Assembly (NCBI GenBank): GCA_003978485.1
Contig: QNZF01000042.1
Span: 1 to 47,467, forward strand
Length of the DNA stretch: 47,467 nucleotides
Source: Persephonella sp.
GTDB taxonomy: Bacteria; Aquificota; Aquificia; Aquificales; Hydrogenothermaceae
Reading direction: 5' to 3'
Made by a program: the position numbers and the translations under genes. Positions 8,567 through 16,010 of the stretch are shown here, one piece after another. The number at the start of each line of letters is the position of its first letter. Positions within the stretch are counted from its first letter, which is position 1. Under the pieces are notes generated by a model. It ran no database searches, had not been told where the DNA came from, and saw only the letters and a list, made by a program, of their open reading frames with translations.

Positions 8567-8992
8567 TTGTTAGGATTTGGTCCACATTTAATGGTTGATG
8601 GTTATCAAGCAGATTACAATGTACTATCCAGCATTGAGGCTATCACAAATTTCTTAGATGAGCTTCCAAAAGAAATAGAGATGACTAAAATAATGCCCCC
8701 TTATGTGTTCAAGTACGACGGTGGGGAAAAACCTGAAGACTGGGGAATATCGGGATTTGTTATAATAGCTGAAAGTCATATAAGTATACATACATTTCCT
8801 GAAAAGGAATACTTCTCACTGGATATATTCTCATGTAAAGATTTTGATATAGACAAAGCTTTAGAAATAATAAAGAATTTTTTCCATACAGAAAATTTAG
8901 AGATAAGGACAACAAAGAGAGGAACAGAATTTCCTAGAGATATAAGGATTGCAACATCTATAACGAAAGCACAGAGAAATAGATTAATATAA
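8567..8992 (+). CDS. speD: S-adenosylmethionine decarboxylase proenzyme
   Basis: A pyruvoyl enzyme that decarboxylates SAM to provide the aminopropyl donor for spermidine and, in thermophiles, longer polyamines. The 141-aa length fits the short bacterial/archaeal class. [20 protein letters not shown] carries the Glu-Ser self-cleavage site and the conserved HTFPE and SLDIFSC segments, with the active-site Cys in [16 protein letters not shown] is the family C-terminal motif. The start is a TTG with AGGAGG 9 nt upstream. An out-of-frame ATG, 4 nt from the same ribosome site, would give only three codons (see findings). Confidence 0.95.
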   Translation: MLGFGPHLMVDGYQADYNVLSSIEAITNFLDELPKEIEMTKIMPPYVFKYDGGEKPEDWGISGFVIIAESHISIHTFPEKEYFSLDIFSCKDFDIDKALEIIKNFFHTENLEIRTTKRGTEFPRDIRIATSITKAQRNRLI

Positions 8993-9018
8993 TTCTTTTC
9001 CTTTTTTTTCTTTTATGT

Positions 9019-10089
9019 ATGGAAATTTTAGATTATCTAGAATTAGCCTTTATTAAAGGTGTAGGAAGTAAAACTTTAAAAATTTTAATTGATAAATTTA
9101 AATCTCCAAAAAATATATTTAATTTATCTGTCTCTGAATTGTCCCAATATGTTCCAAAAAAATCTGCAGAGATTATTTTAAATAGAGATAAAATCTACAG
9201 AAAGTTAGCTGAACAGGAACTGTTAAAGGCAGAAAGAAAAAGTATAAATATAATCCATATAAATCATAAAGACTACCCTTTACTTTTAAAGGAAATAGAC
9301 GAACCACCTATAGTTTTATACTATCTGGGAAATATAAATATAACTGAGTGTAGCATATCAATAGTTGGTAGCAGAAAGTATTCAAGTTATGGAAGACTTG
9401 TTACAGAAAAATTTAGTAAAGAGCTAGCTGAAGATGGTATAAATATTGTGTCAGGTATGGCTTTAGGTATAGACAGTATAGCCCATCAATCTGCATTAAA
9501 GGTTAAAGGAAAAACGACAGCTGTTTTAGGTAGTGGTATAGACATTATCTATCCTTATGAAAATAAAAGCTTGTACTATCAACTAAAAGAAGAAGGATGT
9601 ATTTTGTCAGATTTTCCAATAGGCACTAAGCCTTCAAAATATACATTTCCAAAAAGAAACAGGATTATTGCAGGTTTGTCGTATGGAACAGTAATAACTG
9701 AAGCCTCTGAAAAATCTGGAGCTTTAATAACTGCCAATTATTCATTGGAGTATAACAGGCTTGTTTTTTCTGTTCCTACGAATATAAACAATCCTTATGG
9801 AAAAGGTAATAACAATTTATTAAAGGAAGGTGCATTCCCTCTAACTGATGTTGAAGATATATACAAAGAAATTGGATTTTTAAAAAGTATAACTAAAAAC
9901 AGTGAAATTGAGTTAACAGATATAGAGAAAGAGATTTTAAAGTATCTATCTAAACCTACACATATAGATGAGTTATCAAATTATACAGGCATTGGAGTGG
10001 ATGAGTTATTAGAGATTTTGTTTGAAATGGAAATGAAAGAGTTAATAATAAATGAGAATGGATTAATAATATCTAAAACTGTTTTGTAA
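9019..10089 (+). CDS. dprA: DNA-processing protein DprA/Smf
   Basis: DprA loads RecA on incoming single-stranded DNA during natural transformation. The 356-aa protein has an N-terminal helix-hairpin-helix region (LAFIKGVGSKTLKILIDKF), then the Rossmann-like DprA core from about residue 100. The core shows SIVGSRKYSSYGR, IVSGMALGIDSIAHQSAL, TTAVLGSGIDIIYPYEN, FPKRNRIIAGLS and the ESGALITANYSLE-type motif (EKSGALITANYSLE). A C-terminal winged-helix DML1-like domain (DIEKEILKYLSKPTHIDELS) follows. The start follows the speD stop by about 26 bases of pyrimidine-rich sequence with no clear ribosome site. Its presence suggests natural competence but does not prove it. Confidence 0.95.
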   Translation: MEILDYLELAFIKGVGSKTLKILIDKFKSPKNIFNLSVSELSQYVPKKSAEIILNRDKIYRKLAEQELLKAERKSINIIHINHKDYPLLLKEIDEPPIVLYYLGNINITECSISIVGSRKYSSYGRLVTEKFSKELAEDGINIVSGMALGIDSIAHQSALKVKGKTTAVLGSGIDIIYPYENKSLYYQLKEEGCILSDFPIGTKPSKYTFPKRNRIIAGLSYGTVITEASEKSGALITANYSLEYNRLVFSVPTNINNPYGKGNNNLLKEGAFPLTDVEDIYKEIGFLKSITKNSEIELTDIEKEILKYLSKPTHIDELSNYTGIGVDELLEILFEMEMKELIINENGLIISKTVL

Positions 10090-10105
10090 AGTTGATTTAT
10101 CTAAT

Positions 10106-10188
10106 GCGAGCGGAGGGAGTCGAACCCTCACGGCCTTTCGGCCACGGGATCCTAAGTCCCGCGCGTCTGCCAATTCCGCCACGCTCGC
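10106..10188 (-). tRNA. tRNA-Leu (anticodon TAG)
   Basis: Read on the minus strand the sequence begins GCGAGCGTGGCGGAATTGGC and folds into a class II tRNA. The 7-bp acceptor stem is GCGAGCG/CGCTCGC-type. The anticodon stem CGGGA-CTTAGGA-TCCCG places TAG in the loop. A long variable arm (GTGGCCGAAAGGCCGT) and a T arm with GGTTCGACTCC complete the 83-nt molecule. TAG reads CUN leucine codons. The 3' CCA is not encoded, so it must be added after transcription. The 67-aa ORF listed across this locus is a tRNA artefact. Confidence 0.97.
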
Positions 10189-10237
10189 AAAACCCTTATT
10201 TATTTTATAACCTTCCAACGATAACTGCAACCTATCC

Positions 10238-10588
10238 TCAATAATCTTCTTCCTTAGAATACTCAAAAATTATCTCTATTATTAACATAATTATAGATAT
10301 GGCATTAGCTACTGCCGCACCTATAGCCAATCCTACAGCTAAATGGACATGTGTTTCTGTAAAATAAAGGATTGTAGCAGGTATTAGATGTAAATCTGCA
10401 ACTAATGCAGTTGCCAAAAGTTCCGCCGATAATATTTTCTTTGCTCCAAACTTTAAAACTGTAGCTATCAAATTAACTCCTACTGCTATTATAAGCTGGT
10501 AAGGGTCTCCACTGAATATAAAACCTACATTACTTGTTAAAGCTAAAAATATAAAAAAATCAGACCATACCTTAGACCATTTAATCAT
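10238..10588 (-). CDS. Small membrane protein paired with the potassium channel (possibly DUF6394-like)
   Basis: A 116-aa protein with about three hydrophobic segments (FFIFLALTSNVGFIFSG; LIIAVGVNLIATVL; LAVGLAIGAAVANAISIIML). A polar, conserved-looking middle, AELLATALVADLHLIPA, sits between them, and the tail is acidic (EYSKEEDY). I recall small proteins of this shape next to potassium channels in Campylobacterota, annotated as DUF6394; that memory is unverified. It follows the channel gene by 10 nt, so it is probably co-expressed and could be a channel accessory subunit. The biochemical function is unknown. Confidence 0.7.
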   Translation of the reverse strand: MIKWSKVWSDFFIFLALTSNVGFIFSGDPYQLIIAVGVNLIATVLKFGAKKILSAELLATALVADLHLIPATILYFTETHVHLAVGLAIGAAVANAISIIMLIIEIIFEYSKEEDY

Positions 10589-10598
10589 ACTCTACTCC

Positions 10599-11750
10599 TT
10601 AAACCTCTGTTTTTTCAATTTGATGCTTCTTTATAAACTCTTCTGCCCTCTTTAAAGCCTTAGGATGACCTAAAAGTATAAGATGGTCACCTTCAGATAC
10701 CGTAGTATCTCCTGAAGGAGATATTTTCATTCTTCCATCATTTTTTACTATAGCGACAACAGTTGTCCCTGTCTGTTGAGGTAGTTTTATTTCTTTCAAT
10801 TTTTTATTCGCCAACTCGCTGTCCTTATCTATAGCTACTTCTATTAAATCAATGTCTGTCTTTTCTCCGTAAGCTATTCTCTCTAAAAATCTATCTAATA
10901 TAGGTGTAGGCTTATGAAAAATAAAGGATGCTATTCTTCTACCTACAGTAAAACTTGGAATTATTACCTCGTTAGCACCTAAAAGCTTCATCTTTTCTGC
11001 ACTTTCTTCATTTGTTGCAGTTGCCACAATATAGAAATTTTCCTTATCAGGTCTTATCAATCTTGCTGTAACAATAACTGCTATGTCTTGTGTATTTTCT
11101 TCAAAAGCTGTAACTAATCCTCTTGCATTTTCTAAACCAACCCCAAGCAAAACGTCCCGTTTGTAAGGTTCATCTATAACATAAAATTCCACTCCAAAGT
11201 CTCTAATTTCTTTTTCTTTATCAGGATTGGGCTCTATGAGGACAAACTTTACTTTTCTTTTTTTTAGCTGCTTCATTAACTCTTTAGTTATCTCATTAAA
11301 ATGACAAATTATATAATGCCCGTTTAACTTCTCCATTCTTTTATACATCCTCCAATACCTGTATATTTCCTCAATATTACCGTTCATAAAAACATTTACT
11401 ATACTGACAAGACCATACATATAAACTAACGGTAATGTAACGATTATAAATATAGAAGTGAAAAGTCTATTTATCTCTAAATGTTCCGTATCATAACCTT
11501 CAGTATATCCTACAGTTGAAAATGTAATAATTGTATGAAAGAAATAATTTAATACACTTTTACCATCAGACTTTTGATTTATTATCATTAACATTAATAT
11601 ACCTAAAGTAGTGAAAAATATAATCGTCATTAAAGGGTATCTTAGCTGTAATAAGACATCATAAAATTTTTCCTCGTATATAGCCCTATAATTTTTTGGT
11701 TTGATATTACCGTAAGGTTTTCCTTTTCTTCTACGATGATTTTTTTCCAA
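10599..11750 (-). CDS. Potassium channel protein with TrkA-N/TrkA-C (RCK) domains
   Basis: A 383-aa two-TM potassium channel. TM1 is around residues 35-57. The pore loop IITFSTVGYTEGYDTE contains the TVGY selectivity filter, followed by TM2 (FIIVTLPLVYMYGLVSIVNV). A TrkA-N domain spans about residues 140-265, and a TrkA-C domain (DLIEVAIDKDSELANKKLKE ... SEGDHLILLGH) lies at 285-375. The Rossmann glycine motif, normally like GYGRVG after HIII, is replaced by HFNEIT in GHYIICHFNEITKEL. Nucleotide binding may therefore be altered or lost. The filter has T-E after TVGY rather than the more common G-D. The small membrane protein gene follows after 10 nt. Upstream lies the oriC-like intergenic region. 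Confidence 0.92.
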   Translation of the reverse strand: MEKNHRRRKGKPYGNIKPKNYRAIYEEKFYDVLLQLRYPLMTIIFFTTLGILMLMIINQKSDGKSVLNYFFHTIITFSTVGYTEGYDTEHLEINRLFTSIFIIVTLPLVYMYGLVSIVNVFMNGNIEEIYRYWRMYKRMEKLNGHYIICHFNEITKELMKQLKKRKVKFVLIEPNPDKEKEIRDFGVEFYVIDEPYKRDVLLGVGLENARGLVTAFEENTQDIAVIVTARLIRPDKENFYIVATATNEESAEKMKLLGANEVIIPSFTVGRRIASFIFHKPTPILDRFLERIAYGEKTDIDLIEVAIDKDSELANKKLKEIKLPQQTGTTVVAIVKNDGRMKISPSGDTTVSEGDHLILLGHPKALKRAEEFIKKHQIEKTEV

Positions 11751-11880
11751 TGTATTCCAAAAAAGTTAAAAATTAGATTTTTAATTATATTAAGTGATTA
11801 AAAAATCTTAGGCAAGGAATATCTAAGACGGAGATTTTCTTAAATTCACATCAGTATTATTACTTTTATTTAATTATATT

Positions 11881-12180
11881 TTAACTAATATACATAACTA
11901 TAATAATAATAATAATAAGGTGTGAATTATGTGGATAACTCCGCAAAATATTGATATATAAGGCTTTGAAACAATTTTAAAATGTGAGTTTAATGTGGAT
12001 TTAAATGTGGAAAGTGTGAATTTAAAATTATTATCCACTTTGATGAAAAATCGTATAATCGGCTTAGCTACTGGCTTAGAGAAGATTTTCTCCATATTTT
12101 TAAATTGACAACCTGATTTTTAAAATGACATTAAAATGACATTAAAATGACATCTTATCCACAGGTTAAAATCAGGCTAG
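11881..12180. other. Candidate chromosomal replication origin (oriC)
   Basis: This gene-free stretch carries two perfect 9-mer DnaA boxes: TGTGGATAA at 11930-11938 and TTATCCACA at 12155-12163. One-mismatch or weaker boxes are TTATCCACT at 12031-12039, TGTGAATTA at 11921-11929, TGTGGATTT at 11994-12002, TGTGGAAAG at 12006-12014 and TGTGAATTT at 12015-12023. Six consecutive TAA triplets (11901-11918) followed by GG abut the first box pair. That is the order and polarity known for the bacterial basal unwinding element: DnaA trios, a short GC step, then DnaA boxes. The flanks are very AT-rich. The flanking genes are divergent (channel left, copper ATPase right). No dnaA or dnaN gene is adjacent, which is common outside the classic arrangement. 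The 65-aa ORF listed here has no support. Confidence 0.7.
12120..12152. repeat. Three tandem copies of TTAAAATGACA next to a DnaA box
   Basis: The 11-mer TTAAAATGACA occurs three times without interruption (12120, 12131 and 12142), ending 2 bases before the TTATCCACA box. A fourth copy with one mismatch, TTAAATTGACA, lies at 12100-12110. Arms CCTGATTTT (12112-12120) and AAAATCAGG (12168-12176) form an inverted repeat around the tandem block and the box. The 11-bp period, about one helical turn, suggests a protein-binding array of the iteron type. Confidence 0.85.
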
Positions 12181-12231
12181 ATGTAAGATGTTAAAATAAA
12201 AACAGTTCCATTAATAAATAAAGGTAATAGA

Positions 12232-14352
12232 ATGGCTAAAAATAAAAATTCTGTTGTGAATATAGAATGTGAATGTAGTAAACCTTTAATTGAAGGCAAA
12301 GAATGTTTTCAATGTGGTATTCCAATTACAGGTAAGCCTTTACAATTTGAGATAGATGGGAAGAAGAAAGATTTTTGTTGTTTCGGATGTTATTTGATTT
12401 ACAAAACTACAGGCTTAAGAGGTGAGGAAGGCACAGCTGTAGCATTTCTCGGGAAGTTTGGTTTCGGTTTTTTCCTATCAATGATTGTATTCATGCTAAG
12501 TACATATCTTTACGGAGCTCATTTTACACCGGATGACCCACAGGCTAAGATGTTCACCAACATTATAAAATGGATAATATTAATACTTGCCACTCCTGTA
12601 ATGGCTTTAATTGGAATACCTATTCTAAGAAATGCAATAAATGACGGAAAGGTAAATATAAGCACAGATTTATTAGTCGCTTTAGGTTCATTTTCTGCTT
12701 ACTTCCTATCTGTTTATTCGGTATTAACAGATAAACCACATATATATTTTGAAACTGCGACTATGATTTTAGTTTTGTTAACTTTTGGTAGATATATAGA
12801 GACATCTTCCAGAGCTAAAGCTTCTAACTTTATGAGGACTTTACTTGATTTAAGTCCTAAAAAGGCAACTGTAATCAGAGATGGAAAAGAGATAGAAATT
12901 AATCCTGAAGAGATAGAAGTAGGTGATATTGTAAAAATTACACCCGGTGAAAAGATAGCCGCCGATGGTGTTGTTATAGAAGGTCAGGGATATGTTGATG
13001 AAAGTTTGTTAACTGGAGAAACAAAGCCTGTTTTAAAAAAGGTTGGAGATGAACTTTATACTGGGACGACAAATATAGACGGTGTTTTTAAGATACAGGT
13101 CAATAAACCTTCGGAAGATTGGACACTTAACAGATTTATTGCCTTAATGAAGGAGATTAGAAGCTCTAAAGCTCCTATAAACCGTATAACTGATACGGTA
13201 GCATTTTATTTTCTACCAATAATAATAATGATAGCCACAATCTCAGCCTCTTACTGGTATATAAATGAAGGTTTTGAAAAGGCTTTAATAGTATTTTTGT
13301 CTGTCCTGTTAATATCCTGTCCCTGTGCCTTTAGTATAGGAGCACCTTTAGCTTTATGGGTTGGTTTAAGTGAGGCAATGAAAGAAGGAATTATAATTAA
13401 AGGAGCTGATGTTTTAGAAAAGTTATCCAGCGTGAAAAAAATATTCTTTGATAAGACAGGAACAATAACAGAAAGGAATTTGGATATTACAGATATATAT
13501 CTGGAAGAAAAATATCTAAAAGTTGTATGTTGTTTAGAGGCTAATTCTGAACACCCTATAGGAAAAAGTATACTTTCTTATTGTAAGAAAAAAAATTTAT
13601 CCTGTGATTTAGATGTTGAAGATATAAAAGTTCATTTTGGATATGGTATAGAGGGGCTGGTTGACGATAAAAAGGTGTATATAGGTAGTAAAAGATTTAT
13701 GGAAAGATTAGGTATAAATATATCTGAAAGGGAGATTGAAATTTTAAAAAATGCAGAAGTAGAAGGTAAGATACCTGTTTTTGTCGCTGTAGATAAGGAG
13801 TTAAAAGGATTAATATTATTTGGGCAAAAGATAAAAAAGGAAGCTCCAAAGGCTATTGAAGCCTTAAGAAAGTTAGGTATAGATGTGGCTGTTTTAACTG
13901 GGGACACTAAATATTTTGCTGATGTTATTAAAAGAAAGTTAAATATATCTGAAGTGTATGCAGAACTATTACCTGAAGATAAAGTTAAGATAATTGATGA
14001 AACTAAGAAAAAAGGAATTACAGTTGGTATGGTTGGAGATGGAATAAATGATGCTCCTGCCTTAGCTAAGGCAGATATAGGTATAGCTTTAGGTTGTGGT
14101 ACAGACCTTACTAGAGAAAGTGCAAATGTTAGTTTATTAAGTGATGATTTAAGAAAAGTTCCTTTAGCGGTAATACTTGCTAAAAAGGTAAAAAAAGTTA
14201 TATACACAAATATGTTTTGGGCTTTCATATATAATGTTATAGGAATTGGTTTAGCTGTGATGGGAAAGTTAAATCCTATATTTTCTGCATTGGCTATGAT
14301 TTTAAGTAGTGCGTTCGTTATAGCTAACTCTTTAAGGGTAAAGAATTGGTAA
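12232..14352 (+). CDS. CcoI/FixI-type copper-translocating P-type ATPase
   Basis: A 706-aa P1B-ATPase that exports Cu+ from the cytoplasm, in this subfamily to metallate cytochrome c oxidase. The N-terminal domain has ECFQCGIPI ... FEIDGKKKDFCCFGCYLIY, the putative metal-binding module typical of CcoI/FixI. The classic GMTCxxC HMA domain is absent. Membrane helices lie at about 75-170 and 315-375. The transport motif SCPCAFSIGAPLALWVG holds CPC. Catalytic motifs are LLTGETKPV, FFDKTGTITE (phosphorylated Asp), SEHPIGKS and GDGINDAPALAKADIG. The C-terminal helices end at LRVKNW. No ccoNOQP oxidase genes are in the window, so the oxidase link rests on family knowledge. A silver or other soft-metal substrate remains possible. 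Confidence 0.9.
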   Translation: MAKNKNSVVNIECECSKPLIEGKECFQCGIPITGKPLQFEIDGKKKDFCCFGCYLIYKTTGLRGEEGTAVAFLGKFGFGFFLSMIVFMLSTYLYGAHFTPDDPQAKMFTNIIKWIILILATPVMALIGIPILRNAINDGKVNISTDLLVALGSFSAYFLSVYSVLTDKPHIYFETATMILVLLTFGRYIETSSRAKASNFMRTLLDLSPKKATVIRDGKEIEINPEEIEVGDIVKITPGEKIAADGVVIEGQGYVDESLLTGETKPVLKKVGDELYTGTTNIDGVFKIQVNKPSEDWTLNRFIALMKEIRSSKAPINRITDTVAFYFLPIIIMIATISASYWYINEGFEKALIVFLSVLLISCPCAFSIGAPLALWVGLSEAMKEGIIIKGADVLEKLSSVKKIFFDKTGTITERNLDITDIYLEEKYLKVVCCLEANSEHPIGKSILSYCKKKNLSCDLDVEDIKVHFGYGIEGLVDDKKVYIGSKRFMERLGINISEREIEILKNAEVEGKIPVFVAVDKELKGLILFGQKIKKEAPKAIEALRKLGIDVAVLTGDTKYFADVIKRKLNISEVYAELLPEDKVKIIDETKKKGITVGMVGDGINDAPALAKADIGIALGCGTDLTRESANVSLLSDDLRKVPLAVILAKKVKKVIYTNMFWAFIYNVIGIGLAVMGKLNPIFSALAMILSSAFVIANSLRVKNW

Positions 14353-14369
14353 AAGAAATCAGTTAGTAT

Positions 14370-14399
14370 TTGTTTACAGACTTTTTTGTTCTGTATAAT
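14370..14399 (+). promoter_or_regulatory. Probable sigma-70-type promoter for the small lipoprotein gene
   Basis: TTGTTT at 14370-14375 and a perfect TATAAT at 14394-14399 are separated by 18 bases, about 30 bases ahead of the TTG start of the lipoprotein gene. It lies just after the copper ATPase stop, so the lipoprotein can be expressed on its own. Confidence 0.45.
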
Positions 14400-14430
14400 T
14401 GGGAAAAATTTAATATTGGAGGAATAAAGG

Positions 14431-14784
14431 TTGAAAAAGTTTATTATAGCTTTAGGTATAGGCTCTGTTATGTTGGCATCTTGTGGAACTGCTACAAAAA
14501 ACACATCTAACTTAGGTGTGGAAGTTAAACAGGAAAAGTATGTAAAGGCTACATATCCTTTAAGTGAAGCTGAAAGAATAATAAAAAATTATGTTACTGG
14601 TATGCATATGGTTTCTGATGTTAAAGTTTATGAAGGAAAGAAATATTACATAGGAGAAGTATATTTAAAAGGGTATAACGGTTTTGATATAGTTAGAAAA
14701 ATATATCTAAGTAAAACTGATAAATCTGTTATCCTTCCAACAATGGCTGAAACTTACGATTACAAATATATGCAAAATAAATAA
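14431..14784 (+). CDS. Small predicted lipoprotein, function unknown
   Basis: A 117-aa secreted protein with a short signal peptide (KKFIIALGIGSVMLASC). The lipobox is LASC, so the mature protein would begin at Cys18 and be lipid-anchored. The rest is a small soluble domain with mixed strands and helices (YPLSEAERIIKNYVTGMHMV; KVYEGKKYYIGEVYLKGYNG) that I do not recognise. The start is TTG with GGAGG about 8 nt upstream. It lies 78 bp after the copper ATPase and converges with the CDF transporter gene, leaving only 3 bases between stops. A role in copper handling is possible from position only. Confidence 0.8.
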   Translation: MKKFIIALGIGSVMLASCGTATKNTSNLGVEVKQEKYVKATYPLSEAERIIKNYVTGMHMVSDVKVYEGKKYYIGEVYLKGYNGFDIVRKIYLSKTDKSVILPTMAETYDYKYMQNK

Positions 14785-14787
14785 AAT

Positions 14788-15996
14788 TTATTCTTCCTTT
14801 TTCATCTTTAACTCTTTATAAGACTTTAAAACTTCTTCAAGTGCTTCTTTACAGCTTTCCTTTTCCGTTTCCCAAACAATAATACCAGCCCTAGCCAAAT
14901 CCCATCTAACCTCAAAATCTAATGGATGATTTTTAGACACAATCATATCTAAATTGTTTTCTATTGACTTTTTAGCAACTTCCTTTTCTCCACCTTCAAC
15001 GCTAACTTCGTATCTATCCTTTATACTAAAATCTTCATCTATAAAAATTACTTTAATTTTTTTTGCAGACTTAAAATCTGTAAGTGTATTTTTATCATCT
15101 GTTAAAATTCCTAGTTTTAAACCATACTGTCTAACAGGTTCATAATGGATAAAAACACTGTCAATATTGGGTATCTCCCTTTTTATCTGGTCTGCTATCT
15201 TATCAACAATCTTATGGGCATTTCTTAAACTAGAATTGTTTAGAAGTATTTCCATTTCTAAAAATTTAAAACTTCCAGCTTCTCTTCCTCTGATATATTT
15301 TATCTCTCTAACAGAAGGAAATCTTTTTATAATATCTTTTATAGCTTCTAACTCTGCTTTATCCAAAGAAACGTCTAGTAGAGTTTTTAAACCAGATGTA
15401 AATATTTCCCAACCACTGTGGACAATAAATAATGAAACAATTATCGCTGTATATTTATCTAAATTGAAACCTAAATACGTTCCCACTAAACCTACTATAA
15501 CAATTACTGAAGATAAAAAATCAGCCCATATATGACTTGCGTCAGCCTTTAATGTTGGAGAGTTTAATCTTTCAGAAGCCCTTAACTCCAGCCTTGAGTA
15601 AAAGAATGTAAGTATCATTGTTATAACCATAACAAAAATTGCCAATTCTACATTTTTTAATTCTCTTTCTTCCGTAGAAAATAAAGCTTCCTTTACTATT
15701 TCATAAGCAGTAAAAATTAAAAATATTGAGATTATTATTGATGCTATGTTCTCTATTTTATAAAGACCGTAAGGAAATTCTTCAGTTTTTTTATTTGCCA
15801 ATTTAACACTAATCAGTGAGATGATGGATACAACTAAATCTGAAAAGGAATGTATAGCTTCTGCCATAAGAGATAAACTACCTGTTATCAATGCAAATAT
15901 AAATTTTATTGATGTTAAAAAGATATTTAAAATCAGTGAGCCTAAAGCCCACTTTTCTTTTTCTAATTGTTCTACTGTTTTTTTGTTAGAATTCAA
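14788..15996 (-). CDS. Cation diffusion facilitator transporter with extra C-terminal domain
   Basis: A 402-aa member of the CDF family, which exports divalent metals (Zn, Fe, Mn, Co) in exchange for protons. The transmembrane part covers about residues 15-205, with the metal-site motifs AEAIHSFSDL (HxxxD) and DASHIWADFLSS (HxxxD). A cytoplasmic domain follows (VREIKYIRGREAGSFKFLEM, about 225-295). Usual CDF proteins end near residue 300. Here about 100 further residues (YGLKLGILTDDKNTLTDFKS ... ALEEVLKSYKEL) have the shape of the NifX/NifB FeMo-cofactor-binding fold; this assignment is by pattern only. The metal is not predictable with confidence. Confidence 0.9.
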   Translation of the reverse strand: MNSNKKTVEQLEKEKWALGSLILNIFLTSIKFIFALITGSLSLMAEAIHSFSDLVVSIISLISVKLANKKTEEFPYGLYKIENIASIIISIFLIFTAYEIVKEALFSTEERELKNVELAIFVMVITMILTFFYSRLELRASERLNSPTLKADASHIWADFLSSVIVIVGLVGTYLGFNLDKYTAIIVSLFIVHSGWEIFTSGLKTLLDVSLDKAELEAIKDIIKRFPSVREIKYIRGREAGSFKFLEMEILLNNSSLRNAHKIVDKIADQIKREIPNIDSVFIHYEPVRQYGLKLGILTDDKNTLTDFKSAKKIKVIFIDEDFSIKDRYEVSVEGGEKEVAKKSIENNLDMIVSKNHPLDFEVRWDLARAGIIVWETEKESCKEALEEVLKSYKELKMKKEE

Positions 15997-16010
15997 ACTT
16001 AAAACTCCAA

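Noticed and set aside
10063-10266. 67-aa minus-strand ORF
   Set aside because: It is the tRNA-Leu read as protein; the ADARDLGSRGRK-type translation is a common tRNA artefact.
11898-12095. 65-aa minus-strand ORF in the oriC region
   Set aside because: It has no ribosome site or family similarity and is interrupted in function by DnaA boxes and repeats.
13632-14504. 290-aa minus-strand ORF opposite the copper ATPase
   Set aside because: It is a shadow of the ATPase gene; the opposite frame shows all P-type ATPase motifs.
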